Position numbers and translations under genes: made by a program. This document shows, one piece after another, positions 15,501 to 27,500 of a stretch of 39,606 nt of DNA (position 1 is the stretch's first letter; each line of letters begins with the position of its first letter). The notes below the pieces were generated by a model. It was not told the origin of the DNA, made no database searches, and was given only the letters and a program-made list of their open reading frames with translations. Origin of the DNA: Elusimicrobiota bacterium (GTDB lineage: Bacteria > Elusimicrobiota > Elusimicrobia > UBA1565); assembly GCA_016218495.1 (NCBI GenBank), contig JACRDU010000068.1, positions 1 through 39,606 on the forward strand, in the 5' to 3' direction.

Positions 15501-18500
15501 TGGCCGTGGACAGGGCGTTGGGGGCCAAGAGGTTGAACGAGGCCGTCGAGGAGATGCGCACGCCGAGGGTCTGCCCGGGGGTGGCGTTGGCGGCCACGCT
15601 GAGCGTGACGAAGTAGCTCCGGGTGGACTGCGTCACGGTCTGCACCTGCAGCATGGTCAGGTTCGCGGTGCTGGCGGCGAAGGCGTCCGCGCCGCTGCTC
15701 AGGCGCGAGTCCACCGCCACGTCGAAGAGCCCGTTGCCGTCGAAGTCCCGGTAGACGTTGACGGCCGAGACCGCCGAGTCGGGGGCCGTGCCCAGGCGCT
15801 CCACCGAGAGCCCCAGCCAGCTGAAGTCGTTCTTGTCGCTGATGACGTCCAGGCGCAGCATCGCGGCGTGCTGCTGGCCCTGCAGGAGCGCGCCGGGCGA
15901 GATGTCCTTGATGGCGTTGAGGATGAGCATGCGGTTGACCGTGGCCTGCACGGTGCGCGAGGAGCTCTCGATGGGGAAGGTGCCGGAGACCGTCGTGCCG
16001 CTGTTGCCCGCCCGGATGTCGCCGTCGTTGAGCTTCGCCCCCAGGGTCACGCCGGGGGCGGCCGCGGGGTCGAGCACATAGGCTAGGAAGAAGACCGAGC
16101 TGGTCCCTGCCACCAGGGTCTGGGTGGATATGTCCACCGTGGCCAGGCCCGCGACGTAGGCGGCCGAGCCTACGCGCACGTCGAGGTTGGCGTTGAGCGA
16201 CTTGCCGTCGACGGTGGCGTCCTTCCACACCTCGACCGCGTCGATGTCGGAGGACTGGCCGTTGCCGGTCAGGCGCAGGGTGAAGCGGTTGACCTGCGCG
16301 GCGCCCTGGTCGACGGTGGCCGTCACCCGCAGCACGGCGAAGCGTTCGCCCTGCACGAAGACGGCGGGCGTCTCGTCGATGGCCGACACGGTGATGGTGT
16401 TGTTGAGGATGACGCCCACGGTGCTCGTGATGACCGTCGTGGAGAACGAGACCGTGTCGGCCAGGTTCTGCAGGATGACCGAGGTGGTCGCCGGCAGCGC
16501 CAGCTGGAAGGAGGTGTCCTGCGGGGCGTCGGCGGCCAGGCTGACGGTGACGAAGAACCGGCGCGGCGAGGTCGTCACGGTGCGCGAGGACACGTCGAAG
16601 CCGGCCACCGACATGGTGGCCACGGTCTGGATGCCGAAGTTGTCGGCATCCCCCGTCATCCGGATGTCGGTGTTCGCGTCGAAGATGCCGTCCTCCGGGT
16701 CGGCGTCGCGCCACAGGTTGACCGAGCGGATCTTGCTCGTGGGCGTGGTCCCGCTCATCGTGACCGTGACGCTGGAGACGATGGAGGTCCCGGTGTCGGT
16801 CTGCGAGCGCAGCTCCAGAACCGGGATGTTGTCCACGCCCGGGGTGATGGCGCTCGGGGCGAGGTTGGCGGGCGTGATGTTGAGGAAGTTGGCGCCGTCC
16901 GTCACGACCAGGGGCCCGGCCGTCACCGGGAAGGTCCCTTCGGCGCGGCCGGGATGCTTGAGGCTGACGCTGGTCGTCGAGCTGATCTCCAGCCCGACCG
17001 TGTTGTTGGTGATGGCGCCGGGGGCGAGCTTGAAGACCACGTGGAAGGTGCTGACGAGCACGTCGAGGGGTGCTCCCTGCCCGGCCAGGGTCAGCTGGGC
17101 CTCGTTGAGGGCCAGGGTCCCGAAGGCCTGCAGGGTGTCTCCCCCCGAGTAGACCCCGTCGCCATCCGAGTCGCTGTAGAGCTGGGCCTGGGTGATGTCG
17201 GAGTCCGGGATGGACCCGGTCTTGCGCACGCGCAGGCCCAGGAGGCGCGAGGTGGCCGCCTGCTTGGTGGCCAGCTTCAGGGTGGCCATCGGCACGAAGG
17301 CCCCCTGCAGCGCGCTGGCGGGGACGGCGGAGGCCGTGGTGAAGAACACGGTCCCGAAGGTGGCCGAAGAGGACGCCACGGAGGGCGTGGAGACGTTGAG
17401 GAGGTTGTCGCGCGTCCACACGCGCACGAAGTACGTCGTAGCGTCTATCAGCCCCGTGAAGGACCAGGTCGACTGCGCGACGAAGCCGCTCGAAGACAGC
17501 GGCAGCGCGAAGGCCGCCGAGGTCGAGGCCTCGAAGAGCAGGTCCTTGACCCCCGCCAGGTTGTCCGTCGCGGCGGCGGTGGCGTGCAGGGTGTCCGTGG
17601 AGAGCGGGGTCAGCGAGGTCAACAGCGGCAGCGGCACCGAGGTGTCGACGACGACGGCGAAGGGGCCGGCGGTCCGCACGCCGCCCGCCCGGTCCGGGAC
17701 GTAGTAGACGACCTGGTTGGTGGCGGCGCAGGGCGAGACCTGGGCGCAGAGGACGGCGCTGCTCGACTCGTGCAGCGGGAGGTCGACGACCCGCAGCGCC
17801 TCCAGGGCCAGGGAGCCCGGCACGGCGCTGAAGGAGAGGCGGGGCCCCGCCGGGCCCGTGGAGGCCGCGGCGGACCAGGTGGCCCCGGCCGTCGTCGAGT
17901 AGAGCACGGAGAACGGCGAGCCCGCCATCTCCTCGCGGACCGGGGCGGTCGACAGCGGCGCGGAGAAGATGCGCAGCTCGTCGAGGGAGCCGTTGAAGAC
18001 GTCGGTCCCGCCCAGCGCGCTGACCGTGTCGATTCCCACGGTGAAGGGGGTGTCGGACAGGACCGCCGTCCCGACGCACTCCGCGGCGGTGTCGCCGTTG
18101 ACGAAGACCCTGTTGCGGGTCGCCCCGGGGTCGAGCACGAGGGCCAGGTGCACCCAGGAGCCCAGCGGATAGGACATCGGGGTGGCCAGCGAGCAGCCTC
18201 CGGTGGCGGCCGCGTCCATGCGGAACCGGACGCGGCCCTGGGCGCTGTCGGCCTGGAAGCGGAAGTGCTTGGAGGCCAGCACGGTCTGGGACAGCGTGTT
18301 GTTGGCGCTGACCTTGACCCAGGCCGCCGCCGTCAGGCCGGTCCAGGAGCCCACCGGGGAGGTCGATATCGCCATCCCGGTCAGGCCGACGGGGAAGGTG
18401 AGGCCGCCCCCCTGATAGCCGGTGCCGCGCAGCGACGCGGAGCCCAGACGCCCGCCCAGGCCCTGCCCGGAGAGGTCGTACACCGTCGCGCCCGTGCCCT

Positions 18501-21500
18501 CGAAGGTCCAGGCCCCGACACGCTCCCGGGAGGGCAGCGGCACCGGGTTGAGCCCGGCCAGGGGGTCGAGCACCGTCAGCTGGACGGTGGCCCCGACGGC
18601 CAGATTGGTCATCTGCGACTCAGCCAGCACCCCGCCCGTGGAGTTGCTGTGCTGGTAGGCGCTGGTCGAGGGCGGGTTCACGTCCACCGTGAAGTTGACC
18701 GGGTCCGAGAAGGAGGAGGCCACGTCGAAGGCGTTCAGCGCCCTGACCCGCCAGAAATAGGTGGTGCCGTTGGTCAGCGAGGTGGGCGAGGCGAAGGGGC
18801 TGTTGAGGGTCAGGGAATTGACGATCATCGCGCTGAAGTCCGCGCCGGTGGAGACCTGCACGGTGTGTTTGGGCATCGTGCTGGCCTCGACCCAGGCGAA
18901 GTCGGGCAGGGTCTCGCGCATGTAGCGCGCCGGCGCGGGACTGTAGGCGGTGGGCTGCGAGAGCAGGGCGTCGACCAGGATGGCGAACGGCCCGGCCTGA
19001 CCGACCCGGCCCGCGCGGTCGGTGGCCGTGAAGCGGACCTGGTTCGTCGCCGTGCAGGAGGCGCTGCCGGCGCACAGCGTCCCCGCCGCCGACGCGGCCA
19101 GGTTCAGGCTCGTCACGGAGAGGGTCTGGGGGGCCACGCTGCCCTCGGCCCCGGTCAGGGAGACGGCCAGAGGCGTCGACACCAGGACCTGAGCGTCGCC
19201 CGAGGCCTCGCTGAGGCCCGCATACAGCCTGCCCGAGAAGGGCGCCAGGGCCAGCACCCTGTCGTTGAGGCTGGGCAGCGTCCTGACCAGGGCCCAGCTC
19301 TTGCCGTCGAAGGCGTAGACCCGGCCGTTGGAGGGGAGGGCGGAGGCCGCGTAGAGCCGCCCGGCGTGGACGGCCAGGGCGTCGGAGGCCGTCTCCGGCG
19401 GGTCGTAGCTGACGCTCCAGACGGCGCCGTCGAACTGGTAGACGATGCCGGAGTTGTTCGTCGCGGCATAGAGCTTCCCGTCGTAGGCAGCCATCGCGTT
19501 CACCGCGGCGCCCACCGCGAAAGACGCGGTCCAGGTGCTGCCGTTGAAGGCATAGACGTTCGGGTTGGCTCCGGCGAACAGGCGGCCGTCGTAGACGGCG
19601 AGGGATTCGACCACGCTGCTGGTCGACTGGAAGGACAGGAACCATTGGGCCTTCGTCGGCTCATAGCCCCAGACCCGCCCCGCGCTGTCGCCGGCGTAGA
19701 GCCGCCCGCCGTAGCTCTTGAGGGCCCGCACCGCGACCCCCCCGAAGGAGGCCTCCAGGGACCAGGACACCCCGTTGTAGGAGTGCACCTGCCCGTTAGC
19801 GTTGAGCCCCGCGTAGAGCTTCCCGCCGAAGCTCTCCAGCGCCAGGACGGACTGGCCCAGGTTCGTCGAGAGGCCCCAGACCGCGCCGTCGTAGGACCAC
19901 ACCCTGCCGGTGGCGGTGGCGCCCCAAAGGGAGCCCTGGTGGCGGGCCAGCACCCGGAAATCCGTCTGAGCGGCGTCCGCCAGGGCCGTCCCCCAGGTCC
20001 CGTCCTGCCACAGGGGCAGGGCCTGCGCCCCCTGGGTCGTGTACATCACGCCGTAGGGCACCGCCCCGTCCGCCAGAGGCGAGAGCGCCAGGCCGGCGGG
20101 GCCGGAATCTGCCAGCGTCATCTGCGCCGTCACGCCGCTGGCCAAAGACAGGCCCACCGCTTCGCCGGTGTAGCCGCCGGTGGAATTGATGGTGGCGAAG
20201 GCGGAGGCGACCGGGGAAGAGAAGTCGGTGACGAAGCTCGACACGGTCAGCGCGGGCGAGGCGACGTTGAGCCAGTCGCGGGCGCGCACGCGCCAATAGT
20301 AGGTGGTGCCGTGGGCCAGGGAGAACGTCGAGACGTAGACGCCCCGGGTGAAGGTCGCCGCGGAGCTGACGACCACCACGGGGGTCGAGATGGCGACGGC
20401 GGGCGAGGAGAAGTCGGACTGGTCGTCGACCTCGAGCAGGAAGCTGGCGGCCGAGCCCATGCCCGCGGCCGTGGCCGTGCTCGGGCCGTCCCAGGCGAAG
20501 CTGGGGCGCGTGCTGACGAAGACCCCCGGCGAAGGGAGGGTCGGGGTGGAGACCGCCGCGGCGGCCACGGTGTCGACGATGACGGTGAACGGCCCGGCCA
20601 GGGTGAAGTTCCCCTTGCGGTCCGCGGCCAGCACCCGCAGCAGGTTCGTGCCCGCGGCCCCCGTGGCCGTGGTGGTGGAATGGGTCAGGACCAGGTCTTT
20701 GACGATGATGGTCTCGGCGCCGGTCGCGCCGTCGGCGCCGGTCTGGCTCACATACGGGAAGCCCGCGGCGGGGAAGGTCGCGCTGACGACGTTCCAGGCC
20801 GCCCCCGCCGTGGTCGAGTATTCGACGCAGAAGCGGCCGGGCACCCCGCGCGCGTAGTCGGCGGCCACCTCCTGCGAGTCGGCCGCGTAGCCCAGGACCT
20901 TGACCTCGTCGATGTCGCCGGTGAAGAACCCTTCCGGGGTGACTCCGTCGGCGCGGAATCCCGCGCCGACCGAGAAGGGCATCGTCCCCCCGCCGGAGTT
21001 GGGCTGCCCGGTGCTCTCGGAATGCCTGAGCACGCCGTTTACGTAGAGCCAGACCCGCGTGCCCTTCTGGACGGCCGTCACATGCTGCCAGGCGCCCGCC
21101 TGGATGAGGCCGTTGGGGCTCAGCGCCCCGCCGCCCGTGGCGTTGGTGAGGCGCAGGGCGCCCAGGCTGTTCACATAGAGGACCCAGTTGCTCCCCGGAG
21201 AGGTCAGGGGCGCGCCGAGCCCGGCGATGACCTGGTTGATCCCGGTCACGGAGGCCGGCTTGATCCAGGCCGAGACGGTGAATGTGGAGGCCGGAGGGAA
21301 CTGGAACGACCCGTTCGCCGCCGACAAGTACTGGTTCGAGGCCAGCCTGAGCCCCGCGCCGAACGGGGTCGGGGCGTAGCGCGGGTTCTGGCAGGCGCCG
21401 AAGCAGCCGAGCGCCCCCGCCAGCCCCTGGGCCTCGTCGTTGGGCGCGCCGCCGTCGCGCTCGCTGAAGCGCCAGTAGGCCAGCGTCCCCGGGGCCGTGG

Positions 21501-24500
21501 ACAGCGACAGCGCCTGCCCCAGGCCGGACAGCGCGTCGGAGGCCGAGAGCTGCACCGTCGCGCCCGAGAGGAGGTCGATGGGGCCGGTCTCGCCGAACAC
21601 CCCGCCGGTCGAGTTGTTGACGATGAAGGAGGAGACGGCGGGCGTCGTGACGTCGACGACGAAGCCGTACGCCGGGCCCCAGGGGCCGAAGACGCCCAGC
21701 GAGCTCTTCGAGCGGACCCTCCAATAATAGGTCGTGCCGGCCCCCAGCGCCGGGAAGGTCGAGACGTAGACGCCGGTCACCCGGGAGAACAGGGCGTCGC
21801 TGACCAGGGCGGGCGTGGAGATGCTGATGATGATGTTCGGCGCGGCGAACGCCGCGTCGGCGCTGGAGACCTGGAGGAAGAACTGGCCGCCCAGGCCCTG
21901 CACGAGCGCGGTGGACGGCCCGGCCCAGTAGAAGTCGGGGCGCGGCCCGGTGTAGGTCCCCGGCGAGGGGAGGCTGGGCGTCGACACCGCCACGGGGGCG
22001 TTCGTGTCCACCAGGACGGAGAAGGGTCCCGCGGTCTTGACGTTGCCCGCTAGGTCGGCGAAGTGGAAGCGCACCTGGTTGGTCCCCAGCGCCCCGGTCT
22101 GCGTCCAGGTCGAGACGACCAGGTCCAGGCCCCGTGCCAGCAGGGAGGAGGGGCCCGCGGCGCCGTGGGCGGCCTGCAGCTCCACATAGGACCCCGCCGA
22201 GGGTACGGTGGCGTTCACGACCTTCCAGGAGCGCCCGGTGTCGGTGGAGTAGGTGACGTAATACGGGTCGCCGCGCAGGGCCGACGCGGCCAGCTCGGCC
22301 TCGGTCTTGGCGTAGGAGAGGATGCGGACCTCGTCGAGGCCGCCGCGCAGGCCGGCCCCCAGGTCGGTGGCGCCCACATAGAGCGTGCCGGCGCCGGTCG
22401 ACTGCGCGCCAAAGGCCTGGGTCCCGATGCGCACCCCGTCGGCGTAGAAGCGCGCCTCCGCACCGTCCCAGGTCATGGCCACATGGTGCCACGCCCCGGT
22501 GCTCAGGTCCGGGGAGAAGCGCACCGAGGCCCCGCCGAAGTCGGCCCCCAGCCTGCGCCCGGAGACCTGGAAGCGGTTGAAGCCAGAGGCCCCGCCCGCG
22601 CCCCAGGAGACCAGGCCCTGCACGCCCTGGGTGGAGGCCAGGTTCACCCAGGCCTCCACAGTGCGCGCGGCGTTGCCCGTCGGCAAAGAGGCCGGGGACG
22701 CGTTCTGGGCCCAGGAAGCGCTGCTCAGGCTCAGTCCGGCGTCGAAGCGCCCGGCCCCCCGCCCGGCGCCCGAGGCCGTCAGGGTGTTCCCCGCGGGCCC
22801 GGCGTCGGCCCAGTTCCCCGAGGCCTCGTCGAAGTGCCACAGGCTGACCGTCCCGCTCGAGGCGGCGAAGGGCGCCGGGCCGTCCAGGTTCAGCCCCGAG
22901 GCCGCGTCGCTGACCGTCAGCTGGGCGGTGACCGCGGAGGCCAGGTCGTTGAACAAAGCCTCGCCCAGCGGGGCGCCCAGGGAATCCAGGCTGGCGAAGG
23001 AGGCCGCGACGGGCGCCGTGCGGTCGAGCCAGAACGGACCGAGGTCGACCTGCGTCCCGGAGGAGGAGAAGACGTCGAACGCGCGGGCATGGAAATACCA
23101 GTCGTTGTTGTCGCTGGTCGCCGTCACCGTGGTCTTGCCGGCCGACCAGGAGACCGGCTCGGTGTCGTCCACCTGGGTGGCCGGGGAGCGGTCCCAGCGC
23201 CACTTGACGTAGGAGATGTTCCCGGCGCCGAAGGCTGCCTGGAACACCGTCGAGGAGACGTTGAGCCAGGTGCCGGTGGAGGGCTCGGCCGTCACCAGGG
23301 CCTGGGCCGCCACGATGGGGGCGGTGCCCGGCGCGATGGGGAAGTTCCCGGAGAAGACCGTGTCGGTGGACCCGGACAGCGTGAAGGCCGCCGTCGACGG
23401 CAGGATGAGGCCGATGCTCTTGGTGTTCTCGGCGCTCCCCGTGACGTTCCAGGACACGAAGTAGGTCTTGGTGGAGGCGTCGATGGTCTGGGCCAGGGCG
23501 GTGAAGGTGGCGGCCACGACGGCGAAATCCACGCCCCCCGGGGTGAGCAGGGTGTCGGACGCCGTGTTGAAGAGGCCGTCGCCGTTGTCCTTATAGAGCT
23601 TGAGCGTGCTGACGCTGTTGTTGGCCGCCGTCCCGGTGGACGTGACGGCCAGCTGGCCGACGGTGATGAAGTCCCCCCCGGTCCAGAGCTTCAGGCTCAT
23701 GACCGGGACGTTCGTGTCGTTTCGGAAGAGGGCCGAGGGCAGGAGCGAGGCGGCCTGGACGAAGAGGGTGTCGGACGCGTCCGTCACGGCCGTCCCGGTC
23801 GAGCGCGCGTAGCCCTTGGCCTGGCCCTCGCTGGCGGTGACCAGGGCGTTGACCGACGAGTCGGCGGCGAAGCCGTCGGCGGCCAGCCCGTCGAAGTGAT
23901 AGAGCACCGCGGCTCCGGCCTGGACGTTGCGGCGGGCGGGCGGGAGCTCGGCCGGATAGCGCACGAAGTTCGCGACGCGGACCTCGTCCATCTGCCCGAG
24001 GAACGGCACGGCTCCCCCCGAGGAGTTGGGGCCGCCGATGGAGAGGTCGCTGGCCGCGTCCGCCAGCGTGCCGCCCATCGAGCCGGTGGAGAGCCCTACG
24101 CCGTCGAGAAATATCTGTCCCGCCCCGGCGTTGAAGACGGCGGCTACGTGGTGCCAGCGCCCGTCGGTGACGACCCGCTGGCCGGAGGCGTCGGCGGCGC
24201 ACAGCACAGAGGAGCCGACGAAGAAGCTGGGCACGCCGGCCGAGCACCCCCCGGCGCCCAGCCAGAGGCGGTAGCCGTTGTTGCCGCCGTTTACGCCTCG
24301 GCTGACGATGGCGGCGTTGGCGCGGGCGGTGTCGGTGGAGCGGACCCAGGCCTCGACCGTCACCTGGGTCTGGGCGTCGATGGCCAGGTTGTAGCCGGTG
24401 TTCAGGCGGTCGTCGATGCCGTCGAAGGACATGGCGGGGAAGTCCACGGCGTCGACGCCGCCCCCGGTGACCGTCAGCGCCTCGCCGTCGAGGCGCAGCG

Positions 24501-27500
24501 AGACGCTGTCCCCTTCGACGGGCAGGTAGTCGGAGCGGATGGTGGCCGCCACGAAATAGGTCCGCGTGGAGTTCTGGATGTTCTCCGGCACGGGCAAAGT
24601 CAGGGTCGCCCGGCTGGACACGAAGACGGCCGGGGAGGACTTGAGGCCCGTGAGGTCGCCGGAGGTGAAGGCCTCGTCGCCCCCGGAGTCGAGGTAGAGC
24701 CCCACGTTGGAGATGGCCGCGTCCGGGAGCGTGCCGAACTTGCGGACCGCCACCTTGGCCAGGCTCTGGGTGTTCCCGGTCCCCTCGGTCCACAGCCGCA
24801 GGCGCAGGAAGGAGGTGGTCTGGCCCTGCAGGACGGAGAAGGCCGCCGCGTCATGGACGGCCTCGAGCATGATGCGCGCGAACACGCTCTGGGAGTTGGA
24901 GAGGGCGGAGCGCGAGCCGTAGGAGTCCTTCGTCGTCAGGGCGAAATACCAGGTCTTCCCCGGCACCACCGGGACCAGGACGGTGACGGGGGCGCCGGCC
25001 GTGCCCTGGGCCGAGACCAGGCGCTGGTTGGGAGCGGCGATGTACTTGGCGTTGCTGTCGATGGCCCCCGCCGAGGTCCAGCGCACGTCGTAGACGGCGG
25101 CGCTGCCCAGGTCGCCAGCGCCGGCGTCCTCGCCGGGGGCGGTGAAGGTGATGGAGACCCAGGTCGAGGAGGAGGTCTCGACGGTGCTGTCCTGGGCGGC
25201 CGTGATGACGACGGCCGAGGGCGGGGTCAGGTTGAGGCTCTGCTGGGCCGATTCGGCGCTGCGGGCGTAGCCCGCGTCCTCGGCCGCCACGGCCCAGTAG
25301 AACACGCCGTTCTTCGGGACGCTGGAGAGCCGGATGCCGGGCTGCGCCGCGCTCAGACGGTCCGCGAAGACCCGTGAGCGGCCGCGCTCGGAGTTCGCCG
25401 CGGGGATGCGCAGGTACTCCGAGCCCGCGCTGTTGGTGCCGACCCGCACTCGATACAAGAGGGCCGCCGCGGGTGTCGTGTTGTCGGTGGCGGCGGTCCA
25501 CTGCAGGGTCAGCGTCCCCGAAGAGGAACCGACCGAATCCTCGCTCCAAGACGCCGCGAAACCGGCCGACGGCACGCTGGGCGCGGCGGTGCTGACGGCG
25601 AGGTCGTTGCGCAGCAAGAGTTCATCCTTGTTGTCGTAATTGGCCAGGAGGGCGTCAAGGTCCCCGTCGTTGTCGTAGTCGCCCCAGGCGACCGCCAGTG
25701 AATTCCCGGCCGTCCCCGTCAGGGTCACCTTGGTCAGCGTCCCGCCCCCATCGTTGCGCAGCAAGACCTCGTCTTCGGCCACGCCGTTGGCGACGAGGGC
25801 GTCCAGGTCTCCATCGCCGTCATAGTCGCCCCAGGCGATGCCGTCGGAATATCCGCCCGTCCCCGTCAGAGTGATCTTCGTGAACGTCCCGCCGCCGTCG
25901 TTGCGCAGCAGGACCTCGTCTTCGGCGGCGAGATTGGCCACGAGGGCGTCGAGGTCTCCGTCGTTGTCGTAGTCGCCCCAGGCGACGCTGTAGGAAGCAC
26001 CCCCCGTCCCGGTCAGCGTCACCGTGGAGAATATCCCTCCCCCGTCGTTGCGCAGCAGGACCTCGTCCTCCACGCCCGCATTGGCGACGATGGCGTCGAG
26101 GTCTCCGTCGTTGTCGTAGTCGCCCCAAGCCGCGGCGACGGAATTGCCCGCCGTCCCCGTCAGAGTCACCTTGGTGAACGTCCCGCCGCCGTCGTTGCGC
26201 AGCAGGACTTCGTCTTCGCCGCCCGCGTTGGCCACAAGGGCGTCAAGGCGTCCGTCGTTGTTGTAGTCGCCCCAGACCACAGCGCGCGAATTCCCGCCCG
26301 TCCCCGTCAGCGCCACCTTTGTCAGGACTCCGCCGCCGTCGTTGCGCAGCAGAAACTCGTCTTCGCCGCCCGCGTTGGCCACGATCGCGTCGAGGTCTCC
26401 GTCATTGTCGTAGTCGCCCCAGGCCACGCCGGTGGAATTCCCGCCCGTTCCCGCCAGAGTCAGCTTGGTAAACATCCCGCCACCGTCGTTGCGCAGCACG
26501 ACCTCGTCCTGGCTGTTGTAATTGGCCACCAGGGCGTCGAGGTCCCCGTCGTTGTCGTAGTCGCCCCAGGCGACGGCCCAGGAATTCCCCGCCGTGGCGG
26601 CCGGCGCCCAGAAGTACGACTGCGCGGTGGCGGCATTGGAGAGGCTGGAGGCGAAGGACAGCGCGTCCGTGGTCTTCACGACGAAGTACCAGGTCGTCAG
26701 CGGGTCCAGCGTGAAGGTCAGCGTCTGGCGCGAGCCGGGGATGACCGTGTAGGTGACGACGTCCAAGGAGTAGTTGGCGATGGAGTAAGCGGCTTCCGAG
26801 GCCATCGGGAAGGTGGCCCAGCGCACGGAATAGGTCGAGCCGTTGAGCTGGCCGAAGTCGCCGTTGTCTCCCGGCGCCGTCCAGGAGAGGGTCACGGTCT
26901 GGGAGCTCGCCCCCAGGCCGGTGGAGACGACGGAGACGGCCAGGTCGGTGATGGCGCGGGGGGAGTCAGGGACCCAGAGCGGGGAGTTGACCAGGGTGCC
27001 GTCGAGCCCGTTGCCGGAAGCGTCCGCCGCGGTCGTGCCGGAGCCCTCGTCGAAGTGCCAGAGCCCGACGAGTCCCGTCGTGGGTCCGGTGCTCTTGAAC
27101 ATGTCGGCCTGGATGGCGGCCGTCGTGCGCGCGATGTTCCAGAGCCTGACTTCGTCGATGGCGCCCTGCATCGAGAAGCCCGCGTCGCGGTTCCCGAGAT
27201 AGAGCAGGGCGGAGGCGAATGCCGGGGTCGGGACCCCGCCGGCTCCCCCCGCGAACTGGCCGTTCACATAGAGGCGCGCTCCCGAAACCGCGGCGTCGTA
27301 GACGCCCGCCACGTGAACCCAACGGTTCATGGGGATGTCGGCGGAGGTGACCACGCCGAAAGTCCCCCCGAAATTGAAGCGGGCGTTGTTGGTCGACGGC
27401 CCCGTTGGGCAGACCTCCAGGGCATAGCCGTTCTGGCTGTCTTTGTTGATGATGGACGGGCACAGGCCGTTGACGGCCGATGTCGTGAAGACCAGCCCTT

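Noticed and set aside
12560-18079. An 1839-codon minus-strand frame overlapping the 3' part of the giant gene
   Set aside because: It is the shifted reading frame of the same DNA, very Arg/His/Gly-rich, without start signals or domains.
16954-22053. A 1699-codon open frame on the plus strand, antisense to the giant gene
   Set aside because: It is rich in Arg, Gly, Ala and His with no domain and mirrors the codon pattern of the giant gene. Such frames are expected opposite GC-rich coding DNA.
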